Origin: an uncultured bacterium
GTDB lineage: Bacteria; Cyanobacteriota; Vampirovibrionia; Gastranaerophilales; Gastranaerophilaceae
DNA length: 63,550 nucleotides
Direction of reading: 5' to 3'
Assembly: GCA_900549855.1 (NCBI GenBank)
Contig: URPS01000008.1
Location: 1-63,550, forward strand
The first letter of the stretch is position 1; the number at the start of each line of letters is the position of its first letter. The notes under the pieces were generated by a model. The model searched no databases and had not been told where the DNA came from. It saw nothing but the letters and a program-made list of their open reading frames with translations. Made by a program: the position numbers and the translations under genes. Positions 27,367 through 36,147 of this stretch are shown piece by piece.

Positions 27367-28473
27367 CTATGAATTGCAATCCAAATTTACATCCTGCTCT
27401 TTTTGCGCAAAATGTTTAATCATTTGAGATGCTGCAATCGCTGTAAAAGGTACACAAATAACAATTGCAATACTGCCAATGAGAGCAGAAGCCGTTTCTG
27501 TAACAACTTGATTCAGGTTAATAAATTTTTGTAAATCAATATTTTCAGCTAAGAGTATCAAAGGTAATGAACCGCCCAAATATACTAAGATTAAAGTATT
27601 TGCCATTGTTCCAATAATATCTCGTCCTACGTTCATACCGGAAAAGAATAATTCTTTAACAGATTTTGTATCATCAACTTGGAATATCTCATTTATAGTA
27701 CTTGCTATTGACATTGCAACGTCCATTACAGCCCCGAGAGTTGCAAGAATCATTGTTGAAATAGTTATGCTTATAAAATCCAATTCCGGATGAGCTGTGT
27801 ATAAGAACATGTAATTTTCTTCAGCAAAACCGGTTAGGTGTGCTGTTAGCATTGTTATATATGATAATACTCCTGCAAATAGTAAACTTAAAATAGCACC
27901 AATAACAGCTGATGTACTTTTAGCATTAAAACCGCCAACTAAATACATAGTTGCAGCAGTTGCCGCAAAACAAATCAACATTGTTGCTAACACTGGACTA
28001 ACTCCCAGCAATATTAGCGGAGATAGCACATGTGTAATCAGTAAAACAGTTAAAGCAATGCAAGCAAGGCTATAAATTCCTTTTTTTCTGCCAACATAAA
28101 TTAATAATCCGCAGAATAATAATGATAACCAAGCAAGAGTACCGGAACGCTTTATGTCTTCAATGGAAAATTCAACACCATTCCCGTTATCTTCTGCGTG
28201 AAGAATAACCTTTGTATCCTTTTTAAGCTTAATATCATAATACGGATTGCCTGTTAGCATGTTATCAAGTTCAACAACTTCGCCTTTGAACTCTCCGGAA
28301 ATAATTTTTACATCAATAGTCTGCTTGGTTTGAGAAACATTCTCATCATCCAAATCGACATATTGTACGTTTTCCACAATACCGGTTTGTGAAGGTAGAA
28401 TTTTTGTAGTTTCATCTTCCGCAAAACATGGTAAAACTAAAAATGTTAATAATATTAATAAAAACTTTTTCAT
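27367..28473 (-). CDS. YibE/F-family membrane protein
   Basis: A 368-residue protein. It has a signal peptide (MKKFLLILLTFLVLPCFAED), an extracytoplasmic N-terminal domain (about 20-118), then six to eight transmembrane helices beginning LAWLSLLFCGLLIYV and containing the family-conserved DVAMSIASTINEI, GRDIIGTMANTLILVYLGGSLPL and CVPFTAIAAS. YibE/F proteins are widespread and uncharacterised; a transport role is suspected. It is followed by the exported protein gene on the same strand. Confidence 0.88.
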   Translation of the reverse strand: MKKFLLILLTFLVLPCFAEDETTKILPSQTGIVENVQYVDLDDENVSQTKQTIDVKIISGEFKGEVVELDNMLTGNPYYDIKLKKDTKVILHAEDNGNGVEFSIEDIKRSGTLAWLSLLFCGLLIYVGRKKGIYSLACIALTVLLITHVLSPLILLGVSPVLATMLICFAATAATMYLVGGFNAKSTSAVIGAILSLLFAGVLSYITMLTAHLTGFAEENYMFLYTAHPELDFISITISTMILATLGAVMDVAMSIASTINEIFQVDDTKSVKELFFSGMNVGRDIIGTMANTLILVYLGGSLPLILLAENIDLQKFINLNQVVTETASALIGSIAIVICVPFTAIAASQMIKHFAQKEQDVNLDCNS

Positions 28474-28496
28474 AATTTTCCTTCTTCCCGCTCACA

Positions 28497-28615
28497 CCCT
28501 ATATAGTGTTTTATATACCCTCGCCCCTTATGGAAGAGGGAGTAGCCGTTTCGAATGTTAATGAGCATTACGGATACGGGTGAGGGGATGAATCCTCTGG
28601 ACAAGATTACAACTA
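28497..28615 (-). repeat. Dispersed repeat R1 variant
   Basis: A G/C-rich segment between the YibE/F gene and ruvB. It contains CCCTCGCCCCTTATGG... and ...CGGGTGAGGGGATGAATCCTCTGG, the same arms as at 30028-30102 and 33093-33182. Confidence 0.7.
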
Positions 28616-28621
28616 AACCCA

Positions 28622-29686
28622 TCAATCCTCAAACAACCTTCTTTGCTCAGAAGGCATTTTAATCCCTAAATGTCTATAACCTTCCGGTGAAACTTTTCGC
28701 CCTCTCGGAGTTCTTTGTAGTAGTCCTGCTTGCAACAAGTATGGTTCACAAACATCTTCTATTGTTCTAACATCTTCACTCAGCGCAGCCGCAATTGTTT
28801 CTATACCAACCGGTCCGCCATCATATTTATCAATAATTAGATTTAGTAAAGCTCTGTCTGTATTGTCAAGCCCAAATTCATCAATTTTTAGTATATCAAG
28901 TGAATCATTCGCAACTTCTTCATTTATACTACCGTCATATTTAACAATGGCAAAATCAGAAACACGCTTAACAAGACGGTTTGCGATTCTTGGAGTTCCT
29001 CTTGAACGTCTTGCAATCGCTCTTGCTCCCTTATCAGTAATCTCTATTTCCAGAATTTTAGCTGTTCGTTTTACAACTTCTGCCAACTCATCTTCTGTAT
29101 AGAATTCTAATCGATAAATCATACCAAACCTATCACGTAACGGACTGGAAAGCTCACCGGCTTTTGTTGTCGCACCTATTAGTGTAAATTTAGGTAACGG
29201 TATCCTCAATGTTTTTGCAGTTTGGCTTTTACCGGTTGTCATATCTAAAGTAAAATCTTCCATTGCAGGATAAAGAATTTCTTCTGCAACTTTATTTAAT
29301 CGGTGGATTTCATCAATGAACAGAATTTCGCCGCCTTTTAATGACATTAAAATCCCTATAATATCTCTTGGACGCTCTAAAGCAGGAGCAGAGGTGATAC
29401 GAATTTCTACATTCATTTGTGCAGCTATAACACCTGCAATTGTTGTTTTACCAAGTCCTGGAGGACCATAGAAAAGTAGGTGGTCTAAAGGTTTTCCACG
29501 TTTTTTTGCAGCTTCAAGAGTAATTTTTAAAGACTCTTTTAGAGATGATTGACCGATATAACTGTCAAAATCCTTAGGTCTGATAGAACTCTCGAAAGTG
29601 TTATCATATTCAATTGTTTCAGGTTTAACTATCGGATTTTTATTAACCCGTCTTTCAAACCCCTCATCGTCTGATATAATTGCCAT
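28622..29686 (-). CDS. ruvB: Holliday junction branch migration helicase RuvB
   Basis: RuvB is the hexameric AAA+ motor that drives branch migration with RuvA. The 354 residues are typical. Motifs are RPKDFDSYIGQ, Walker A GPPGLGKTT (about residues 74-82), Walker B LFIDEIHRL, sensor 1 IGATTKAG, arginine finger SPLRDRFGM, and the C-terminal winged helix DVCEPYLLQAGLLQRTPRGR. The ATG at 29686 is used. ruvA and ruvC are not in this window, so ruvB is solitary here. Confidence 0.98.
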   Translation of the reverse strand: MAIISDDEGFERRVNKNPIVKPETIEYDNTFESSIRPKDFDSYIGQSSLKESLKITLEAAKKRGKPLDHLLFYGPPGLGKTTIAGVIAAQMNVEIRITSAPALERPRDIIGILMSLKGGEILFIDEIHRLNKVAEEILYPAMEDFTLDMTTGKSQTAKTLRIPLPKFTLIGATTKAGELSSPLRDRFGMIYRLEFYTEDELAEVVKRTAKILEIEITDKGARAIARRSRGTPRIANRLVKRVSDFAIVKYDGSINEEVANDSLDILKIDEFGLDNTDRALLNLIIDKYDGGPVGIETIAAALSEDVRTIEDVCEPYLLQAGLLQRTPRGRKVSPEGYRHLGIKMPSEQRRLFED

Positions 29687-30315
29687 AATCTAATACTAGC
29701 ATAAATTTTTATCAAAATACAATAATGTGGTAATTTGCTATTGAGAGAAAAACTTTGCACAGTTCTCACATCAAGGGCGAAGCGTGAAACGCACTAACAT
29801 ATCATAATCCAAGAGTGCACGTCATTGCGAGAAAATCTGTGATTTTCGTGGCAATCCATTATTTGTATGGAGATTTCTCCCCTACGGGTAAGCCCCTCCC
29901 TTCCCTCTCTGTCACTAACGTGACATCTCTCCCACTCAATTGATATAGCGGGTGATTAAGTTTTAGAAAAGTCTGTACCTCCCTCTCTAAAGGGAGGGAA
30001 CGTGCGCCTCGGGAGTTTGCGTTGTAACCCTCGCCCCTTGTGGGAGAGGGAGCAGTTGTGTTTGAGCTGTGCGAAAACTACAAATGCGGGTGAGGGGATG
30101 AGCCCTCTGGGGAAAAGAACACACACACTCATCAGAAAGATGATTAGAATTTCCCCTACGGGCAAGCCCCCACCCTAGCCCTCCCCCGAGGAGAGGGAAT
30201 GTGCGCCTCGATAGATTATTTAGTATAAATAATCCAACACAAAACACCATGAAAAATTTTCAAACAACTTTCCACTCTCAACTTTCAACTTTCCACTCAC
30301 TTTGCCTCTTCGGCT
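29687..30315. repeat. Repeat-rich intergenic region (R1 and R2)
   Basis: Between ruvB and the GLUG flagellin I see no gene. The region holds part of the R2 repeat (about 29822-29862, GTCATTGCGAG... GGCAATCCA), a long R1 cluster (29875-30100) that includes the GTCACTAACGTGAC hairpin, and a further R1 copy with the arm GCCCTCCCCCGAGGAGAGGG (30168-30206). Short reading frames here are translations of repeats. Confidence 0.7.
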
Positions 30316-33072
30316 CTACAACAGCTGTAGCGCTATTGCAGGGGTTTGATTGGCAGTTGCAAGAAGTGTTGCAGATGCTTGTTGAAGGATTTGGTTGCGG
30401 ATATATGCGCTGGATTCTTCGGCGATATCAGCGTCACGAATTGTTGAACGGGTTGAAGTCAAGTTATCGATATTCAGAGTAATAGACTCCAATGCAGAGT
30501 CCAAACGGTTTTCAATCGAACCCAAGTTAACTTGCTGTTCATTTATCGTTTTTAATAAATCGTCAATTGTTTCCAAAGCGTTAGCATCATCCATTGATAA
30601 CCCGTCAAGGTCAGATAAATCAATGTCCAAGATAGTGAAATCAATCTGACTTGAAGCATCAGAATTTATTCCGACTTGCAATGTTACGTCTTTGCCGGTT
30701 GGTTGAAAATACGGTAGCAATCCATCTGCAATCATCTGTTTGAGCTGTTTTGATGTAATCCCGATTGCGGTATCGGCGCCATCAGCGACTCCTATTGTCA
30801 TTCCGGTCTTGTCGATGTTGTAATAAGTATCTGATAAAGTACCGGAGTACCACTTACCGACTGCACCTGCGGTTGTTGTTTTCCCATTAACTTTTCCGTT
30901 TGCGTAAGACGTAGAAATATTTGCGTAACATTCGCCAGTCAAACCACCAACCTTGTCATCTGCAGTTATTGTACTCGTTGTGTAACTGTTTGATATACCA
31001 CCGGATTGAAGTTTGCCAACTAACCCACCGACAGTACTAGTTCCGGAAATACTACCCGTTGCATAGCAACTATCAATTTGAGAAACAGACCAACCTGCTA
31101 AACCACCGACTTGGTCTTCGCCTTGTACATTGCCAGTAGCGTAACTGTTCAGAATTGAACCGCCGCCATAATTATCACCAATCAAACCAGCAACACTTTT
31201 TTTACCAGTGACATTGCCGGTCGCATAACAACTATCTATTGTACCAGTACCCCAACCAATTAAACCTCCAACACTTTGCCCATTTCCTGTTACATCACCT
31301 GTTGCGTAACAGTTTTTTGTAGTACCTGTGTTACCAATCGTTCTATATCCTATAAGACCACCTATACTACCAGTTCCTGACACATTACCTGTCGCATAGC
31401 AAGCTTCAATAATATTTCCACTACATTTTCCAATCAAACCTCCAGCAATACCACCATTTGTTGCGGTTACAAGTCCTTTGGCATAACTATTTTTAACACT
31501 TGTATTATAGTCTTGTTCACCGCATAACCCTCCAACAAAACTATTTCCAGTTACATTGCCGGTTGCATAGCAATCATCCGTATCAACTTGATTGTTACCT
31601 ACTAAGCCACCTGCATAACTACCAGTCGCAGTCACAATTCCGGTTGCATAACAAGAAGTAAAATAATTAGTAGTACCGTATACACCGTAATTACGACCAA
31701 TTAAGCCACCCACACAATCTTGTCCTGTTACATTTCCGGTCGCATAGCAATTAGATATATTATTAGCGTAGGACTCGCCTATTAATCCACCAACATAATT
31801 TTTTCCTGTCACATCTCCTGTCGCAAAACAATTCGTAACAGTTCCATTAACCCGTCCTCCTATACCTCCAGCGGAATCGTTTGTAGAAAATACAGTACCA
31901 GTGGAATAACAATTTTCTAATATATCATTTTTTGAAGAACTATTTCCGATGATTCCACCAGCTACACTAGTACTACTTACATTACCTGTAGTATAAGAGT
32001 TTCTTATGGTTATCTTATCACCATAACCTACTAATCCCCCCATACCCTCAACATTTGCTGATGAATAACAATTTTCTACTATAGTTCCACTATGTGCACT
32101 ACCTAAAAGTCCACCCCTACCTATTACATTACCAGTTACATAACAATTAGCAACAGTCGCGCCATAGGCGCTATCAGCTAATGCTCCATTACGAACATCA
32201 ACATTTTTTAATCCAAGGTTTTTTATATTTACAGTTGCTGTTCCAGTAAAATCATAAAATAAACCGCCAATTGTTGATTTCAGATTGGTTATACTATAAC
32301 CGTTACCATCAAAGGTACCGCTAAAGTATTTGATACTTGCCCAATCGATCCCTGACAAATCAATATCACCGGCTAAAACAAATTCACCACCTTTAATCCT
32401 TCCATTGCCAGACATAGATGCGAGTTTTTGAAGTTCTTCTTTTGAGGAGATTGAATATGTACCGGAAGTAATTTCTGCGGTTTCATCTAAGCTTGCAACA
32501 GAAGTCATTGCGCTTGTGTCACGACGATCAACTTTTTCGATAAATCCGGAATAAGCAGCCTTCGGCGGGGTTACAGAAGAAGTTTGTACCGCAACCTCTT
32601 CGTCCATCGCATAAGTTGTAATTTGATTAGTTGAAGTTGTAGAGTTAGCTTTCTTTGAGTCAAAAAGATTCATACCGTTATATTCGGTATTGTTTTTGAT
32701 TCTGTTGAGTTCCAAAATAATAGCACCGGCTTCGGAATTTATTGCACCAATTGAGTTTGAACCGTAAGTGCCGTTTGATGCCTGAGTCGCTAACGCACGC
32801 AATCTGGAGCCTAAGTCGGCCATAGAAGACAAAGAGCTTGACGCAGTCTGAACCATATCTAACCCCATAGAAACATTATCCTGCGCTGTCTGGTAGGCAG
32901 AAAGTTTAGTCGTAAGTCCGGTAGATATAGAAAAACCCGCAGCATTATCTTTCGCACCATTGATTTTATAGCCCGTTGTCATGCGCTGAATTGCTTTACT
33001 TAGTCCGCTGGATGAGGTTTTTAGGTTACTCTGGACGATTAGAGATGAGAGGTTAGCATTGATGGATATCAT
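30316..33072 (-). CDS. Flagellin with inserted GLUG-repeat domain
   Basis: A 918-residue protein. Residues 1-140 are a normal flagellin D0/D1 half (MISINANLSSLIVQSNL, LSKAIQRMTTGYKINGAKDNAAG, GSRLRALATQASNGTYGS). The last 90 are the matching C-terminal half (NRLDSALESI, IRDADIAEESSAYIRNQILQQA, ending ALQLL). Between them, about residues 215-745, lie about 16 repeats of 25-40 residues with the pattern NCYATGNVTG...GGLIG, the GLUG motif found in bacterial surface and adhesin-like proteins. A short segment after the repeats (TSKQLKQMIADGLLPYF) is typical of GLUG proteins. The start is the ATG at 33072, five bases after AAGGAGG; a GTG two codons upstream overlaps the RBS. The domain would decorate the filament surface. 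Nearly every repeat has a cysteine. Confidence 0.93.
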   Translation of the reverse strand: MISINANLSSLIVQSNLKTSSSGLSKAIQRMTTGYKINGAKDNAAGFSISTGLTTKLSAYQTAQDNVSMGLDMVQTASSSLSSMADLGSRLRALATQASNGTYGSNSIGAINSEAGAIILELNRIKNNTEYNGMNLFDSKKANSTTSTNQITTYAMDEEVAVQTSSVTPPKAAYSGFIEKVDRRDTSAMTSVASLDETAEITSGTYSISSKEELQKLASMSGNGRIKGGEFVLAGDIDLSGIDWASIKYFSGTFDGNGYSITNLKSTIGGLFYDFTGTATVNIKNLGLKNVDVRNGALADSAYGATVANCYVTGNVIGRGGLLGSAHSGTIVENCYSSANVEGMGGLVGYGDKITIRNSYTTGNVSSTSVAGGIIGNSSSKNDILENCYSTGTVFSTNDSAGGIGGRVNGTVTNCFATGDVTGKNYVGGLIGESYANNISNCYATGNVTGQDCVGGLIGRNYGVYGTTNYFTSCYATGIVTATGSYAGGLVGNNQVDTDDCYATGNVTGNSFVGGLCGEQDYNTSVKNSYAKGLVTATNGGIAGGLIGKCSGNIIEACYATGNVSGTGSIGGLIGYRTIGNTGTTKNCYATGDVTGNGQSVGGLIGWGTGTIDSCYATGNVTGKKSVAGLIGDNYGGGSILNSYATGNVQGEDQVGGLAGWSVSQIDSCYATGSISGTSTVGGLVGKLQSGGISNSYTTSTITADDKVGGLTGECYANISTSYANGKVNGKTTTAGAVGKWYSGTLSDTYYNIDKTGMTIGVADGADTAIGITSKQLKQMIADGLLPYFQPTGKDVTLQVGINSDASSQIDFTILDIDLSDLDGLSMDDANALETIDDLLKTINEQQVNLGSIENRLDSALESITLNIDNLTSTRSTIRDADIAEESSAYIRNQILQQASATLLATANQTPAIALQLL

Positions 33073-34003
33073 GCGCACCTCCTTGTTTTTGCACCCCTCG
33101 CCCCTTGTGGGAGAGGGTAGATTTTCAAGTTGAGAGCGTTAGCTCTAAACTTAGAAATTCGGGTGAGGGGATGAACCCTCTGAGAAAAAGAACACACACC
33201 CTCATCAGAAAGATGATTAAAATTTCCCTTACGGGCAAGCCCCCTCCCTAGCCCTCCCCTGAGGAGAGGGGATGTGCGACTTGAGAAATTATCGTTTTTA
33301 TATACAACACAAAGCGCAACGGAAAATCTAATACAACTTTCAATTTTCCACTTTCCACTTTCAACAAAACAGAAAGGCATTTCTCTTTTGCATTCACAAT
33401 CTAAGCTGTTTAATACACAAGCATTAAACCCCTCACTCTTATCCGTAATGTTCATTAACATTCGCAAACGACTACTCTCTCCGAAGTCATCTAGACAAGC
33501 AATTTCCGGAGCACAAGACAACATTTCTATATTCTCTTGTTCGATACACTTTAACAATTCTAACTAATCCTTGTTTTATTATATAATGTATATTTTATAT
33601 ATTCCACATTTATACACTTTTGTAACAGTTGTAGAGCTGTTTCGTTACAAAATTTTACATTTTTTTAAAATTATCTCGGACAGTAGTGCCCTATAAAGGG
33701 AGCGAATGTGCACCTCGATAGTTTTTTGTAAGCAAAAAACTCCATAAACAGGGAGGTCGCAGCTGTTAGCAAAGCTGTGCTGAGCTTTACAGATGCGGGT
33801 GGGTTACAATGTTTCCCCCTACGGGCAAGCCCCCTCCCTTCCCTCTCTGTCACTAACGTGACATCTCTCCCGCTCAATGGATGTTGCGGGCGAGAATTAA
33901 GTTTTAGAAAAGTCTGTACCTCCCCCGAGGAGAGGGGACATGTGTCTTGATTAATCAAAATTTTATACTTTATGATAAAATTAAGAAAACAAGGGAGAGA
34001 AGT
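33073..34003. repeat. Repeat cluster and flagellin upstream region
   Basis: A 931-base gap without a convincing gene. R1-type repeats occupy 33093-33275 and 33677-33950. 33290-33560 is low-complexity sequence in which an apparent 162-residue frame begins with TTG and runs into the repeats. The motifs attccacatt (33601-33610) and tcgttacaaa (33642-33651) also occur in the same order upstream of the ordinary flagellin, so the flagellin promoter may lie here, more than 500 bases from its gene. Confidence 0.6.
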
Positions 34004-35644
34004 ATGTCAAGAATTAAGGATTTTGTTTTTAAACATCAGGATTTATTTACTATTTTAGGATTAGGAATACTCTTTTATTTCATTTTTTTCCATAACATTT
34101 GGGGTTATGCTCTTATGGATGTTGATGAGTCAAGATATGTATCCATGTCAAAAGACATGTTCAACACTAAAGATTTCTTAACTCTATATCTTAATAACGA
34201 ATACTTCTTTGAGAAACCACCACTTTACTTTTGGGGTGAATGCTTATCGTTCGGGTTATTTGGTAAAATTACAGAATTTACAGCACGTTTTCCGGTAGCT
34301 TTATATGGAACATTATGCGGATTTCTAACTTATTTTGTCGGTAAAAAGATAATCTCCAGAACTTATGGTGTAGTTTCATCACTAATTTTGGCAACTTCTT
34401 TAGAATTTGTCATACTTGCTAAATTTGCAATACTAGATATTGTTGTTGCAACCTGTGTTTGGTTCTCACTATGTTTTGGCATGCTTACCTACTTTTGCGA
34501 AGAAAAGAACAAAAAATACTTCTGGTGGTTATTCTACATATTTTCCGGTTTAGCAGTTATGGCAAAAGGAATTCCAGGGTTTGTCGTACCATTCGGTTCA
34601 ATGTTCTTTATTTCTATTTTTAATAAAAAATTCAAAGAAATATTTAAGCCTCAATATTTTATTGTAGGGTTCATATTGTTTTTTGCTATAACACTACCTT
34701 GGCACATAATTATGCTTAAGATGCATGACCCGCTATTCTTTAACGAATACATAATCAAGCACCACATTGCAAGATTTTTAGGAGGTAACGAATTAGGCAG
34801 AGAACAACCGTTTTATTATTACTTCTTAACAATTCTTTGGGGTTTCTTCCCTTGGATATTGTCTACTTTAGCAGTTTTAATAAGAAAAATCAGTAAGCTT
34901 GATTTTGAATTTAAAAACTTAAATAACGCACAATTATTTATGGTTTTCAACGGAATAATTGCATTATTAACTCTTGCGTTTTTCTCATTATCTGATACAA
35001 AACTAATAACATATATTTTGCCAATTTACGGTTCGTTGGCTTGCCTTGGCGGTTACATTTGGACAAATTATATAGAAAAAGGCGAGTACTCTAAAATAAT
35101 AAACATAACAGTTTACGTTTTAGGCGGAATTTTCATTCTTGCATCAATAGTAGCATTATTTACACCATTGTTTTTACCGGCTCAATTGAATGCTGATATT
35201 TCTGACGCAAAACCGCTTTGCATATTTTTACTATTCTTCGCCGGTTTATTTTCAATTTGTTTTGCAAAAAAAGAGCGTTATATCGGAGTATTTTTCACTT
35301 ATGTTTTATTCATGCTGGCACTTTCAGCGTTTGGCACCGGAAAATTCTTCAACATAGATTACAAGTTTGGTCAAGATGATTTGCTCAAGTTTGCTAAATA
35401 CGCAAAAGAAAATAACAAAACAATTACAACATACAAATTTTCTCATAAATATTCGTTGATTTATTACGGCGGCAAACCTGTTGAATATGGTTTAAACTAT
35501 GAAATTAACGATTTGAAGCAAGCATTAACTAAAGAAAACAATGTAGTAATTATTCAGCATAAAAAGTTTGATGACGAAATCAAAGCTCTTGATTACAATG
35601 TAATTGATGATGGCAGAAAATATGTATTGATAGAAGGAAAATAA
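34004..35644 (+). CDS. ArnT/PMT-like glycosyltransferase (GT-C fold)
   Basis: A 546-residue polytopic membrane protein related to undecaprenyl-phosphate aminoarabinose transferase and other dolichyl-phosphate-mannose-type GT-C enzymes. The hallmark MDVDESRYVSMSKDM (acidic pair in the first luminal loop) is at about 35-50, followed by FFEKPPLYFW and ARFPVALYGTL, with roughly a dozen hydrophobic segments and a soluble C-terminal tail. It probably moves a sugar from a polyprenyl carrier onto lipid A, glycolipid or protein. The ATG at 34004 follows GGGAGAG; an in-frame TTG 19 codons upstream lacks an RBS. Confidence 0.88.
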   Translation: MSRIKDFVFKHQDLFTILGLGILFYFIFFHNIWGYALMDVDESRYVSMSKDMFNTKDFLTLYLNNEYFFEKPPLYFWGECLSFGLFGKITEFTARFPVALYGTLCGFLTYFVGKKIISRTYGVVSSLILATSLEFVILAKFAILDIVVATCVWFSLCFGMLTYFCEEKNKKYFWWLFYIFSGLAVMAKGIPGFVVPFGSMFFISIFNKKFKEIFKPQYFIVGFILFFAITLPWHIIMLKMHDPLFFNEYIIKHHIARFLGGNELGREQPFYYYFLTILWGFFPWILSTLAVLIRKISKLDFEFKNLNNAQLFMVFNGIIALLTLAFFSLSDTKLITYILPIYGSLACLGGYIWTNYIEKGEYSKIINITVYVLGGIFILASIVALFTPLFLPAQLNADISDAKPLCIFLLFFAGLFSICFAKKERYIGVFFTYVLFMLALSAFGTGKFFNIDYKFGQDDLLKFAKYAKENNKTITTYKFSHKYSLIYYGGKPVEYGLNYEINDLKQALTKENNVVIIQHKKFDDEIKALDYNVIDDGRKYVLIEGK

Positions 35645-35680
35645 ATAATTACTAAAGTTAAAACTTTTTAAAACAAAAAA

Positions 35681-35702
35681 AAGAGCGACTCACATCGCTC
35701 TT
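35681..35702. terminator. Bidirectional terminator between the transferase and rpsT
   Basis: Stem AAGAGCGA (35681-35688) and TCGCTCTT (35695-35702) with a six-base loop, an A-tract before and a T-tract after. Confidence 0.9.
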
Positions 35703-35725
35703 TTTCATTTAGAAAACTTATCAGC

Positions 35726-35992
35726 TTATTTTGCTAACTTTTTGATAGCAAGAACAAGTCTTGATTTCTTTCTTGCAGCTGTATTTTTGTGCAAAATACC
35801 TTTAGAAACAGCTTTATCACATAATTGATAAACTTTAGAAATAGCTGAATTCAAAGCATCTTTATCTTCACCTTCTGCCAAAGCTAATGCTTTTTTCAAA
35901 GCTGTTTTGATAGATGTTTTAAAAGCTACGTTTCTTTGTCTGTTTGCTTCTGCAATAAGAACTCTTTTTTTTGCTGACTTAATGTTTGCCAT
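35726..35992 (-). CDS. rpsT: 30S ribosomal protein S20
   Basis: An 88-residue, strongly basic helical protein that binds 16S rRNA in the small subunit. It begins MANIKSAKKRVLIAEANRQR and contains TSIKTALKKALALAEG, AVSKGILHKNTAARKKSRL. The ATG at 35992 is the family start, preceded by AAAGGAAA; a GTG six codons upstream lies in the RBS itself. Monocistronic. Confidence 0.97.
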   Translation of the reverse strand: MANIKSAKKRVLIAEANRQRNVAFKTSIKTALKKALALAEGEDKDALNSAISKVYQLCDKAVSKGILHKNTAARKKSRLVLAIKKLAK

Positions 35993-36147
35993 TTTTAATT
36001 TTCCTTTCACTACTTTGTGAGCAAATAAGGTAATGACTCCTATTTACTCACTCATCACTTGAGGATAGTGAGTATAACTATTTTAATAATAAAAAAATCG
36101 TTTGTAAAGCAATAATATTTAAAACTAAACAAAACTTAATTTGCCAG

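Noticed and set aside
29956..30250. Two overlapping short frames in the ruvB-flagellin gap
   Set aside because: Their sequences (PLPQGARG-like) are translations of dispersed repeats.
33069..33557. Apparent 162-residue frame upstream of the GLUG flagellin
   Set aside because: It begins with TTG, has no RBS and its C-terminal half is a translation of an R1 repeat; the N-terminal half matches nothing I know.
33671..33958. A 95-residue minus-strand frame
   Set aside because: Composed entirely of repeat R1 sequence.
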